The notes beneath the pieces are model-generated. The model was not told where the DNA came from, made no database searches, and saw only the letters and a program-made list of their open reading frames with translations. The translations under genes and the position numbers were made by a program. DNA of 10,906 nt from JAAELZ01 sp965209105 (GTDB lineage Bacteria > Pseudomonadota > Gammaproteobacteria > Arenicellales > Poriferihabitantaceae), in contig CBDBQB010000016.1 of assembly GCA_965209105.1 (NCBI GenBank), positions 1-10,906 on the forward strand, written 5' to 3'. The first letter of the stretch is position 1; each line of letters opens with the position of its first letter. Shown piece by piece: positions 1 through 7,199 of the stretch.

Positions 1-573
1 ACGAATACCATGTGGATCGCGAAATGCCAGCAAGCCATTTCCCACGATCATTGCAACAATTGAGTAACCGCCACTACAACGTTTAAACACCCCAGAAACA
101 GCTTCAAATATATTCTCTGGCTTGGCAACCAAACTGCAATGCTGCAAAGATTCGCGCAGCTCATGCGCGAAAATATTTAAAATAATTTCAGAGTCAGATT
201 GGGTATTGAGATGGCGTAAATCTTGCTTGTAAAGTTCGTTTCTTAACTGCTCCGCATTCACTGTATTGCCATTATGTACAACGGCCAAACCAAACGGCGA
301 GTTGACATAAAAAGGCTGTGCTTCCGCACGCGAGTCACTGCCAGCGGTGGGATAGCGAACATGACCGATCCCCATATTGCCTTCTAGTTGGTACATATGA
401 CGCGTATGAAAGACGTCGCGTACCAGACCGTTGTCCTTGCGCAGATAAACTTTATTCCCACTGGATGTCATAATGCCCGCAGCGTCTTGGCCGCGATGCT
501 GAATAACGGTCAGGGCATCATATATCGTTTGATTGACCGGCTGAGTGTCGAGTAGTCCTATAATTCCACACAT
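1..573 (-). CDS. purF: Amidophosphoribosyltransferase, N-terminal part (runs off the window)
   Basis: PurF catalyses the first committed step of purine synthesis, making 5-phosphoribosylamine from PRPP and glutamine in the cytosol. The frame opens with an ATG at 571-573 and stays open for 191 codons to the window edge, so about the first two fifths of the usual ~500 residues is present. It begins MCGIIGLLD; after Met removal the Cys is the N-terminal nucleophile of the Ntn glutaminase domain. Other glutaminase landmarks are HRGQDAAG (about 26-33), GHVRYPTAG (70-78, substrate-binding Arg), HNGN (100-103) and TQSDSE (124-129, catalytic-site Asp). The PRPP-transferase domain lies outside the window. 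The upstream neighbour is cvpA, 37 bp away, the usual cvpA-purF pair. The Shine-Dalgarno is weak (GGGACGA), and I see no PurR-like operator in the cvpA-purF or dedD-cvpA gaps. Identification is by motif and context and is very secure. Confidence 0.97.
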   Translation of the reverse strand, partial: MCGIIGLLDTQPVNQTIYDALTVIQHRGQDAAGIMTSSGNKVYLRKDNGLVRDVFHTRHMYQLEGNMGIGHVRYPTAGSDSRAEAQPFYVNSPFGLAVVHNGNTVNAEQLRNELYKQDLRHLNTQSDSEIILNIFAHELRESLQHCSLVAKPENIFEAVSGVFKRCSGGYSIVAMIVGNGLLAFRDPHGIR

Positions 574-610
574 GGCAAATTCGTCCCGCGTTTAATTGTG
601 AGGCTGCAAA

Positions 611-1105
611 CTAGGTTTCTATCTTTTGGACAATATCAGCAGGCAGCAGCGATTTAAGCCAATTTACTAAGGGCTCAAAAGAGTCAAGAAAACCGGAGTC
701 TAGCCACCACTGCTGGCCATCCATGGCCATAAATCGGCCCACTAAAATTAAGATGGCAACTATTACCGCAGCGCGTAAAACGCCAAAAACACTCCCTAAA
801 ACCCGATCAATACCCGACATGCCCGAGGACGAGAAGACTTGGCCAATAATATGGCTCAGAACAGAGAGCGCGATCAATGCGGCGAGAAAAACCACCACAT
901 AAGCGATCGCCAAGTCGAGTGGCTCTTGATTGATGTAAGGCTTAATATAAGTTGAAACAGTTTCGCCAAAGCGATAAGCGACCAGGGCCGCAAGCACCCA
1001 AGAGCCTACAGATAGAACTTCTCTTACAAAACCTCGATAGATGCCGATCATGACTGAGATCACAAAAAAGACAATAATAAGGATGTCAATCAAGGGTAAA
1101 TTCAT
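611..1105 (-). CDS. cvpA: CvpA family inner-membrane protein
   Basis: CvpA is a small polytopic inner-membrane protein. It was named for colicin V production in E. coli and is linked to envelope and bile-salt tolerance in enterics; its molecular activity is unknown. The 164 residues match the usual size (162 in E. coli). Four hydrophobic spans are visible at about 5-22, 28-45, 66-88 and 105-125. Family-typical segments are present: GIYRGFVREV near 21-30 and GIDRVLGSVFGVLRA near 98-112. The C-terminal ~35 residues are more polar. The ATG start is supported by a good GAGGAA Shine-Dalgarno at 1111-1116, five bases upstream, the best ribosome site in the window. It follows the SPOR gene by 24 bp and precedes purF by 37 bp, so it is almost certainly co-transcribed with both. 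The family call rests on topology, motifs and this conserved neighbourhood. Confidence 0.95.
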   Translation of the reverse strand: MNLPLIDILIIVFFVISVMIGIYRGFVREVLSVGSWVLAALVAYRFGETVSTYIKPYINQEPLDLAIAYVVVFLAALIALSVLSHIIGQVFSSSGMSGIDRVLGSVFGVLRAAVIVAILILVGRFMAMDGQQWWLDSGFLDSFEPLVNWLKSLLPADIVQKIET

Positions 1106-1129
1106 CTGTGTTCCTCAGGGCGTTTTTAT

Positions 1130-1822
1130 TTATGATTTAAATGGGTATTGCGCAACGTAGCCACCATGACCTGTCTGTTGTTCGATAACACTGGACAAGG
1201 CTTGCGCTTCTTCTTTACTCGCGAAGGGGCCGAGCCATACCCGAGTCGCCGTGCCGTAATTTGCCTTGGTCGAACTGATTTTCGGGCTGTGCCCGTTGGT
1301 TTTCAAAATACGCGCGATTGATTTCGCATTTTCCACTTTAGAAAAAATACCCGCTTGCACGACCCACCCTGCTTGTTGAGGCGATACGGCTTCTGCAGAT
1401 TCCTTGGCTGTTGGTTTAGGTTTGCTATTTGCAGCCGTTTTAGTTTTAGATGGTTTTACTGGCTTTGCAGGTTTTGTGATTTTTTCAGGAAGTTTTTTTA
1501 AGACGGGTTTTTTAGTCGCGTTCTGGGTGGTTTGCACTTTCTTAGCTTGAAGCGAATCAATTTTCTTTAGTACCAGCCCTGCGTTTTCAGCCTCTTCTAA
1601 GCCCTGCTTATTTGCTGAATTGTCGCCTTCTTTTGCTCCATCGACTGTATCTAATGGTCGAATTCGTGATTCAAAATCTGTGCTACTTGAGGTAGGCAAT
1701 TCTAGATCTGCGTCCTTCGGCTCGCCCAAGAATAACGGTATCAACAAGGCCGCAAGTACCACCAATAACGCCGCACCCAAGAGACGATTTTTAAGTTGTG
1801 TTTGTGAAAGTGGTTCAGACAA
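1130..1822 (-). CDS. dedD: DedD-like SPOR-domain membrane protein
   Basis: This is a bitopic inner-membrane protein with a periplasmic SPOR domain. Such domains bind glycan strands lacking stem peptides at the division septum, and DedD is a non-essential division protein in E. coli. Of 230 residues, the first 13 are cytoplasmic and 14-33 form one transmembrane helix. Residues ~100-145 are a Lys/Pro/Thr/Ala-rich linker with many KP repeats, and 152-228 form the SPOR fold (GWVVQAGIFSKVENAKSIA, RVWLGPFASKEEAQ). The start is TTG: an in-frame TAA lies just upstream at the folC stop, and no ATG or GTG falls between it and the membrane helix. No Shine-Dalgarno precedes it, so translation may be coupled to folC, whose stop is 18 bp upstream. 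Position between folC and cvpA matches E. coli dedD. The linker is poorly conserved in this family, so the gene name rests on architecture plus synteny. Confidence 0.9.
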   Translation of the reverse strand: MSEPLSQTQLKNRLLGAALLVVLAALLIPLFLGEPKDADLELPTSSSTDFESRIRPLDTVDGAKEGDNSANKQGLEEAENAGLVLKKIDSLQAKKVQTTQNATKKPVLKKLPEKITKPAKPVKPSKTKTAANSKPKPTAKESAEAVSPQQAGWVVQAGIFSKVENAKSIARILKTNGHSPKISSTKANYGTATRVWLGPFASKEEAQALSSVIEQQTGHGGYVAQYPFKS

Positions 1823-1840
1823 AGTGTAAAAATTCGCGGG

Positions 1841-3112
1841 TTAACGGTTCAGTACCGGGATTATAGCACCGACAAGGTGAAACGAACCAAAAATAACGAT
1901 CAAGTCCGCTTGTTCAGCCGCCGACAACGCACTCTGAAAAGCGTCTTCCGCTTGATCGAATAATCGAACTTCATTTTTAGCTGAGGGTGGGTCAAATAGC
2001 CGAGCATATAAGGCTGACGAGGTTTGTCCACGTTCCCCTGACAAACTTGCCAAGTACCAATGATCCACTCGTTGCTTGAGTGCATCATAGGCTTGATCAT
2101 AGGATTTATCGGCAAGCGCACCGAATACAGCGTGGAGTTTAGCCTGATGCTGTAATGTATCGATAAAGCGGATCATCGCCAACACTGAATCTTCGTTATG
2201 CGACACATCCAGCAATATTTTGGGCGTACCGTCAATCAATTGCAAACGCCCAGCCAATTGTTGCTTTTCTAAGCCTAACTGTAGTTGTGCGCCTGATACT
2301 TGAAGCTCGTATTGAAGCATTGCGATAGTCGCAATGACGCCTGCGGTATTGTCTTGCACTTGTGTTAGCTTTGAAGTGATTGGGATACCATCAAAACGCG
2401 AAAGTTTGCCATGACTCGATCTAAATTCGGCTTCGCCAGTACTGAGTCGATTAACCTTGTAATCCGTGTCGGCGCAGACAAAATCCGCCTTATTATCTCG
2501 CGCCATTGCAGAAACGGTACCCGGCGCCTTGGGATCGGCAATCACAGCGCGCGCCTTCGCTTTAATAATTCCAGCTTTCTCTGCCCCAATTTGTGACCGA
2601 TCAGTGCCAAGCCAAGCCGTGTGATCAATACCAATCGCGGTTATCAATGCAAGGTCGTTCTCAACTATGTTTACCGCATCTAAGCGACCGCCAAGGCCGA
2701 CCTCGAGGAGGATGACTTGTAAATCAGCTTGGATAAAGATATCCAAGGCAAGCAGCGTATTGAACTCAAAGAAGGTCAGCGTGACGTCGCCGCGCCACGC
2801 TTCGATCCGAATAAACGAAGCCAGCAAATCCTGATCAGCCACATTGCGATTATTTATGCGGAACCGTTCATTAAAATCGACTAAATGGGGGGAGGTAAAT
2901 GCCCCTGTCCGATAGCCTGCATGTCGATAAACCGATTCCAACATCGACACACTTGAGCCCTTTCCGTTGGTGCCAGCGACAGCAATAGTGACGGGCAGTT
3001 GCGGTGGCTTAAATCGATTCCAAACTTTGGAAACGCGATCAAGCCCCAAGTCAATGCTACGGGCATGTAGGGTTTGAATATAGTCAATCCATTGACTGAG
3101 TGAACGTGACAT
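1841..3112 (-). CDS. folC: Bifunctional dihydrofolate/folylpolyglutamate synthase
   Basis: FolC joins glutamate to dihydropteroate to make dihydrofolate and then adds further glutamates to reduced folates, using ATP, in the cytosol. The 423 residues match the E. coli enzyme (422). It belongs to the Mur-ligase superfamily: P-loop GTNGKGS at 47-53, TSPHL at 73-77, the folate-pocket and Mg region EVGLGGRLDAVN at 137-148, GIDHTAWLG at 161-169 and EKAGIIK at 178-184. A C-terminal Rossmann-like domain ends with IFGSFHLVGAI. The ATG start gives the standard N-terminus (SLSQWIDYIQTLHARSIDLGLDRV), but no Shine-Dalgarno is visible, so coupling to accD 23 bp upstream is plausible. It lies in the conserved accD-folC-dedD-cvpA-purF order. 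Purine synthesis downstream needs 10-formyl-THF, which fits the shared operon. No missing residues were noticed. Confidence 0.97.
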   Translation of the reverse strand: MSRSLSQWIDYIQTLHARSIDLGLDRVSKVWNRFKPPQLPVTIAVAGTNGKGSSVSMLESVYRHAGYRTGAFTSPHLVDFNERFRINNRNVADQDLLASFIRIEAWRGDVTLTFFEFNTLLALDIFIQADLQVILLEVGLGGRLDAVNIVENDLALITAIGIDHTAWLGTDRSQIGAEKAGIIKAKARAVIADPKAPGTVSAMARDNKADFVCADTDYKVNRLSTGEAEFRSSHGKLSRFDGIPITSKLTQVQDNTAGVIATIAMLQYELQVSGAQLQLGLEKQQLAGRLQLIDGTPKILLDVSHNEDSVLAMIRFIDTLQHQAKLHAVFGALADKSYDQAYDALKQRVDHWYLASLSGERGQTSSALYARLFDPPSAKNEVRLFDQAEDAFQSALSAAEQADLIVIFGSFHLVGAIIPVLNR

Positions 3113-3135
3113 GATGATCTATTTAATACACTACA

Positions 3136-4011
3136 CTAGCTGGCTTTCACCTGCTTAGCTTGATCGAAGTATAAGGTGGAAAATAGTTGATGAATACATT
3201 TGGGCAACTCGTTACGCGCCACAATCATGTCGATAGATCCATGCTCAAACAGAAACTCTGCGCGCTGAAAACCTTCGGGTAATTTCTCTCTAACGGTTTG
3301 CTCGATTACCCGTTGCCCAGCAAAGCCAATCAAAGCCTTAGGTTCGGCGATGATAACATCCCCTAACATCGCAAAACTCGCCGATACCCCGCCCATCGTC
3401 GGATCGGTGAGAACGGAAATATAAGGGATGTTGGCACCTTTTAATCGCTTGAGTGCAGCAACTGTTTTACTCAGCTGCATCAAAGAAAATAAGCCCTCTT
3501 GCATCCGCGCACCACCGCTGGCAGAGAAGCATACAAACGGTATTTTTTCCTTCAGCGCGGTTTCTGCTGCGCGCACAAATCGTTCGCCGACCACCGCCCC
3601 CATCGAGCCGCCCATAAAGCCAAAATCAAATGCGACCACCACGATCTCGTCGCCAAGCAATTTGCCTTTCGCCGCGACCATCGCTTCACTCGCATCATTT
3701 TTTTGACGCGCCTCACTCAGCCTATCCTTATATTTTCTAAGGTCGCGGAATTTTAGCGTGTCTCGCGATTGGACTTCTTCGGCGAGTAATTCATAGGACT
3801 GATGACCGAAAAATGCTTCGAGACGTTTTAGACCTCCAATACGGTGATGATGCCCACATTTAGGGCACACTTCTTTGCTACTCACCAACTCAGCAGCATA
3901 CAACACGGCCTGACAGCCCTCACACTTTCGCCACAGGCCCTTAGGAACGCCCGCATCTTGCGAGCGAGCCTGTTTAATCTTTGGAGGAATAATCCTATCT
4001 AACCAGTTCAT
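3136..4011 (-). CDS. accD: Acetyl-CoA carboxylase carboxyltransferase subunit beta
   Basis: AccD is the beta half of the AccA2D2 carboxyltransferase, which moves CO2 from carboxybiotin to acetyl-CoA to give malonyl-CoA, the entry to fatty-acid synthesis. The 291 residues are close to E. coli (304). An N-terminal zinc ribbon has Cys30, Cys33, Cys49 and Cys52 (CX2C-X15-CX2C), followed by a crotonase-fold domain with GGSMGAVVGERF (135-146), SGGARMQEG (166-174) and TDPTMGGVSASFA (203-215). The ATG opens the typical MNWLDRIIPPKI start; the ribosome site is only a weak GAG. It appears to be the first gene of its transcript, because the 64-bp upstream gap contains a strong promoter-like sequence giving a leader of about 20 bases. 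In E. coli AccA and AccD can bind nucleic acid, AccD through the zinc ribbon; whether that holds here is unknown. Complete, with nothing odd. Confidence 0.98.
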   Translation of the reverse strand: MNWLDRIIPPKIKQARSQDAGVPKGLWRKCEGCQAVLYAAELVSSKEVCPKCGHHHRIGGLKRLEAFFGHQSYELLAEEVQSRDTLKFRDLRKYKDRLSEARQKNDASEAMVAAKGKLLGDEIVVVAFDFGFMGGSMGAVVGERFVRAAETALKEKIPFVCFSASGGARMQEGLFSLMQLSKTVAALKRLKGANIPYISVLTDPTMGGVSASFAMLGDVIIAEPKALIGFAGQRVIEQTVREKLPEGFQRAEFLFEHGSIDMIVARNELPKCIHQLFSTLYFDQAKQVKAS

Positions 4012-4036
4012 ACAAAGCTCAGTTTTATTTCGTGCA

Positions 4037-4064
4037 ATTATAACTGATCACGCAATAATCCCAA
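4037..4064 (-). promoter_or_regulatory. Predicted sigma70 promoter of the accD-folC-dedD-cvpA-purF operon
   Basis: Read on the minus strand, TTGGGA (4064-4059) is followed after a 16-bp spacer by a perfect TATAAT (4042-4037). Initiation about seven bases on would start RNA near 4030, leaving a leader of about 20 bases before the accD ATG. An overlapping TTGACT at 4069-4064 is a better -35 hexamer, but sits 21 bp from the -10 box, too far for normal use. The site lies in the only gap between waaA and accD, where a new transcript would be expected. It is a sequence match only; no start-site data are available. Confidence 0.65.
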
Positions 4065-4075
4065 GTCAAATGTGC

Positions 4076-5353
4076 TTAAGATAGCCAAGGGGATAGCATG
4101 TCTAAAGTTTTTTGTAGCGCGCCACGATGCTGTGCAATCAAGGCTTTTCCTGCCTTCGACATCTGTGCTCGTCGTTCCGGATCGCTCAGTAATTGATTGG
4201 CCGCCCGCTGTAGCGACGGCTCATCATAAATTTGAACACCGGCTCCCGCGCTAGAAACTTGTTCTACAACCTGCTGAAAATTATGCATATGCGGGCCAAA
4301 TAAAACAGCAATGCCTGCGTGACAGGCCTCGAGAATATTATGCCCCCCCACCGGTACTAAGCTGCCACCGATGAAGCAAAATTCACTGGCAGAAATGAAA
4401 TTCGGTAACTCTCCAATCGAATCCAAGATGAAGACTTCGGTGGTAGGTTCCAAGGCCTGCTCGCCCACTAAATCGCTGCGCCGCTGCGACGAAAATAACG
4501 CTTCGCATTGTCGAACCACCGCATTAAATCGCTCCGGATGGCGTGGCGCCAATATAAGCAATAGTGTCGGCCAATCCTCTAATAAAGCTCGATGAACGCG
4601 TAGTATTATTTCCTCCTCGCCATCGTGTGTACTCCCTGCTAACCAGATCGGCCGATGATCCGGTTGGTCGACCGCAAGCCTTGCCAAAAGCTTACTCGTT
4701 GCTGGCATAGGAATTGACGTGCCTATTTCAAACTTAAGATTCCCCACCACGCTTACCCGATCCTCTGGGGCGCCCAACTGCACAGCGCGGTCGGCGTCAG
4801 TCTCAGTCTGAACCGCAAATTGATCAATCATTCCGAGGCTATTACCCACCAAACTCTGGAATCGCCGGTATCCTGAAAATGACGCCTCGCTCAATCGCAT
4901 ATTTGAAACCAGTAGTTTCACACCCGAATGGTGCGCGGCATGCAATAAATTGGGCCAAATTTCGGTCTCCAAGATAATCCCAATTTTGGGTTTAACCTTA
5001 GCCATAAAACGTCGCACCGCACTCGGCAGATCAAGGGGGATATACACATGATGAACACCCGCCCCGAGCTGGCTTGAAATCACCTCAGAGCCGGTCGGCG
5101 TCCCGCAAGTCACAACGAACTGGACATCGGGATATTGGCTTTGCAAGGCCTTTATTAATTTGATCGCTGCAATGGCTTCTCCAACCGACACGGCGTGCAC
5201 CCAGATGCCCCCCGTTTTAGGCGGTGGCTTAAAATATCCAAAGCGCTCATTTAGGCGCTTTACATAGGCTGGGTTTTTACGCGAACGTAGTACGTATCGG
5301 AGCAAGATAAAGGGTGTGAGGGCGTACAGCAGGAGACTATAAATAATTCGCAC
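4076..5353 (-). CDS. waaA: 3-deoxy-D-manno-octulosonic acid (Kdo) transferase
   Basis: WaaA (KdtA) transfers Kdo from CMP-Kdo to the lipid A precursor at the inner face of the inner membrane, starting the LPS core. The 425 residues equal the E. coli length. An N-terminal hydrophobic anchor (about 3-21) precedes a GT-B fold of family GT30. The acceptor domain holds HAVSVGEA with catalytic Glu59, plus ETEIWPN (129-135) and GNLKFE (204-209). The donor domain holds GSTHDGEEE (240-248), APRHPER, GGSLVPVGGHNILE (329-342) and GPHMHNF (353-359). The start is GTG at 5353, with AGGA eight bases upstream, and gives the family-typical N-terminus. It follows hemF by 19 bp, so it probably shares that transcript. 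Whether it adds one or two Kdo residues cannot be read from sequence. Nothing is missing. Confidence 0.97.
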   Translation of the reverse strand: MRIIYSLLLYALTPFILLRYVLRSRKNPAYVKRLNERFGYFKPPPKTGGIWVHAVSVGEAIAAIKLIKALQSQYPDVQFVVTCGTPTGSEVISSQLGAGVHHVYIPLDLPSAVRRFMAKVKPKIGIILETEIWPNLLHAAHHSGVKLLVSNMRLSEASFSGYRRFQSLVGNSLGMIDQFAVQTETDADRAVQLGAPEDRVSVVGNLKFEIGTSIPMPATSKLLARLAVDQPDHRPIWLAGSTHDGEEEIILRVHRALLEDWPTLLLILAPRHPERFNAVVRQCEALFSSQRRSDLVGEQALEPTTEVFILDSIGELPNFISASEFCFIGGSLVPVGGHNILEACHAGIAVLFGPHMHNFQQVVEQVSSAGAGVQIYDEPSLQRAANQLLSDPERRAQMSKAGKALIAQHRGALQKTLDMLSPWLS

Positions 5354-5372
5354 GCTAATTTTCCTAAAGCTT

Positions 5373-6299
5373 TTAACTAAAACTTAGCCAATCCTGAGGC
5401 TTTAAGAAATATTCAGTGAGTCTCGCTTCTGGGCTGCCCGGTTCGACCTGATAGTTGTAGTGCCACTCCACTTTCGGCGGCAAAGACATCAAAATAGATT
5501 CGGTTCGGCCATCGGATTGCAGGCCGAAAATTGTGCCCCGATCGTACAATAAATTGTATTCAACGTAACGCCCGCGTCTATACGCTTGAAATCTGCGCTC
5601 TCGTTCGCCATACGGGGTTTGTTTATTGCGCTGTAGTATCGGCTGATAAGCCTGAACAAAGCTGTTTCCAACACTCTGCATCAAAGCAAAAGCATGCGCA
5701 AACCCCTGTTCATTAAAGTCATCAAAAAATAAGCCGCCAACTCCGCGCTGTTCCTGCCGGTGTTTAAGATAAAAATAATCGTCGCAGCCTTGTTTAAATC
5801 GCGCGTAGTAATCTTCATCCAATGAATCACATGCCGCCTTGGCGGTTTGATGCCAAGCGATCACATCTTTTTCATTGGCGTAATAGGGGGTTAAATCGTA
5901 GCCCCCTCCAAACCACCAAATCGGTTTTTCCCCTGCGGGATCAGCGACAAAAAAACGCACATTGGCGTGCGCGGTCGGCACATGAGGGTTATGCGGATGA
6001 ATCACCACTGATACGCCCATCGCTTCAAATTTTTTGCCAGCAACCTCAGGACGTTTAGCTGTGGCGGCACTGGGCAATGCATCGCCTTTGACATGTGAGA
6101 AGTTAACCCCACCCTTCTCGATAATTTCGCCAGTGATGATTTTGGACAAGCCCCCGCCACCGTTAATATGCTGCCATTCGTCCGTCACAAACTTCGACGA
6201 TTCCTCTTCTTCCATTGCCGTACAAATAGCCTCCTGCAAGCCGAGCAGATACTGCTTAACCGTGTCTAAATCGCCGGGGTCTAATTCGCTATGATTCAT
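5373..6299 (-). CDS. hemF: Oxygen-dependent coproporphyrinogen III oxidase
   Basis: HemF oxidatively decarboxylates two propionates of coproporphyrinogen III to give protoporphyrinogen IX, using O2, in haem synthesis. From the ATG at 6299 it has 308 residues (E. coli 299). Visible motifs are the GGG(G)LSKIITG region (47-57), VNFSHVKG (65-72), HPHNPHVPTAHANVRFF (101-117), the signature WWFGGGYDLTPYY (128-140), GVGGLFFDDFNE (186-197) and RYVEYNLLYDRGTIFGLQSDGRTESILMSLPP (244-275). The frame is open further upstream to an ATG at 6383, but those 28 codons lie inside tsaC and do not resemble HemF. The 6299 ATG is one base after the tsaC stop and lacks a Shine-Dalgarno, which points to translational coupling. 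Presence of the O2-dependent enzyme suggests aerobic growth; an anaerobic HemN may exist elsewhere. Confidence 0.97.
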   Translation of the reverse strand: MNHSELDPGDLDTVKQYLLGLQEAICTAMEEEESSKFVTDEWQHINGGGGLSKIITGEIIEKGGVNFSHVKGDALPSAATAKRPEVAGKKFEAMGVSVVIHPHNPHVPTAHANVRFFVADPAGEKPIWWFGGGYDLTPYYANEKDVIAWHQTAKAACDSLDEDYYARFKQGCDDYFYLKHRQEQRGVGGLFFDDFNEQGFAHAFALMQSVGNSFVQAYQPILQRNKQTPYGERERRFQAYRRGRYVEYNLLYDRGTIFGLQSDGRTESILMSLPPKVEWHYNYQVEPGSPEARLTEYFLKPQDWLSFS

Positions 6300-6300
6300 A

Positions 6301-6855
6301 TTAGGGAGCGGGTCGAATAATATCTTGCGTGGTCGCGTCAATGATTTCGCTGGGATGGTCGAGTCCTTGAACGGGCAGATCAATAATATAATCGATTTGA
6401 TCTGCGAATACCTCGCGTACTTGTGTGGCAGTGGTCAAGGATGGCTGCGCCCTTAAATTCGCACTGGTTGACACCAGCGCTGTTTGCGCGGCCGCACATA
6501 AGGTTTTCATTACATCGTAGTCAGGTACTCTGACCGCGATAGTGGGATGCTTGCCCGTCAATTTTGGCGGGCATCTTTCGCTGGCAGGTATTAACCAGGT
6601 GCGCGGGCCGGGCCAGCTTTCAATAATTCGAGTTTGTTGTTTAAGGCTCAATGCGCGCCAATCTAAATACGGATCTAATTGTGCCCGAGTATCCCCGATG
6701 ATAATTAGCCCCACCGTCTCTGATCGATTCTTAATCGCCAGGATACGATCGATTGCTTTAGAGTTTTTGGGGTCACAGCCCAGCCCAAAGCATTGCTCAG
6801 TAGGGTAGGCAATGATTCCACCGGCCTTAACGCATGCTGCGGCTTGTCTAATCAT
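6301..6855 (-). CDS. tsaC: Threonylcarbamoyl-AMP synthase (TsaC/YrdC)
   Basis: TsaC makes threonylcarbamoyl-AMP from threonine, bicarbonate and ATP. TsaB, TsaD and TsaE then use it to form t6A37 in tRNAs that read ANN codons. The 184 residues match the short single-domain TsaC type (E. coli 190), not the longer Sua5, which adds a C-terminal domain. Motifs seen are IAYPTEQCFGLGCDP (15-29), KNRS (42-45, the K-x-R site), GLIIIG (49-54), WPGPRTWLIPA (81-91), IAVRVPD (106-112) and ALVSTSANL (126-134, nucleotide site), with PSEIIDATT near the C-terminus. The ATG overlaps the stop of the VanZ-like gene (ATGA), and its own stop lies one base before hemF. The tsaC-hemF pair also occurs in Pseudomonas-type genomes. 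A YciO-type paralogue is less likely, given length and similarity to TsaC. Confidence 0.94.
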   Translation of the reverse strand: MIRQAAACVKAGGIIAYPTEQCFGLGCDPKNSKAIDRILAIKNRSETVGLIIIGDTRAQLDPYLDWRALSLKQQTRIIESWPGPRTWLIPASERCPPKLTGKHPTIAVRVPDYDVMKTLCAAAQTALVSTSANLRAQPSLTTATQVREVFADQIDYIIDLPVQGLDHPSEIIDATTQDIIRPAP

Positions 6856-7181
6856 TGTTTCGATTTTTTACCGCCCAGCCATGTATAGGTCATCGCAGCA
6901 CAAAAAATTCCAAGCGCATCAGCGCCAATATCCAGCAAAGAAAAACTACGCCCTGCAATAAAGTGTTGTAGAACTTCTGTCAGCGCTGCATAAGCCATCA
7001 AGGCCAAGAAAATAGCGCGAAGATTAAGCTGACGCCAAGCCACAAAGGCCAGTCCTGCCAGACAAAAAAACGCGCCAAAATGATAAACTTTATCCCACCC
7101 GCCCGCACTGACCAAGGTCACGGGCGTCAGTAACTGCCAACTCAGGAAAGTAAAATAAGCGCCGAACGCAACCCGCAACAT
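6852..7181 (-). CDS. VanZ-like family small membrane protein
   Basis: This is a 109-residue integral membrane protein of the VanZ-like family, whose general function is unknown. The founding member, VanZ of enterococci, gives low-level teicoplanin resistance, which cannot be assumed here. Hydrophobic spans are visible at about 4-22, 35-49, 54-72 and 82-102. Family signature residues are DKVYHFGAF (30-38), TEVLQ (68-72) and the R-SFSLLDIGADALG stretch (78-90). The tail is basic (GGKKSKQ) and probably cytoplasmic. An ATG at 7181 is preferred; a TTG directly before it at 7184 would add one residue. Only a weak GAG-like ribosome site is seen, 18 bp after purD. It overlaps tsaC by ATGA, so it is translated within the purD-tsaC transcript. 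I cannot assign a role. The family call is good, the function open. Confidence 0.85.
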   Translation of the reverse strand: MLRVAFGAYFTFLSWQLLTPVTLVSAGGWDKVYHFGAFFCLAGLAFVAWRQLNLRAIFLALMAYAALTEVLQHFIAGRSFSLLDIGADALGIFCAAMTYTWLGGKKSKQ

Positions 7182-7199
7182 CAATGTAAATAGGCTCAG

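Noticed and set aside
6300..6383. 28-codon N-terminal extension of hemF
   Set aside because: It lies fully inside tsaC, is unlike HemF N-termini, and the ATG at 6299 gives the family-typical start and length.
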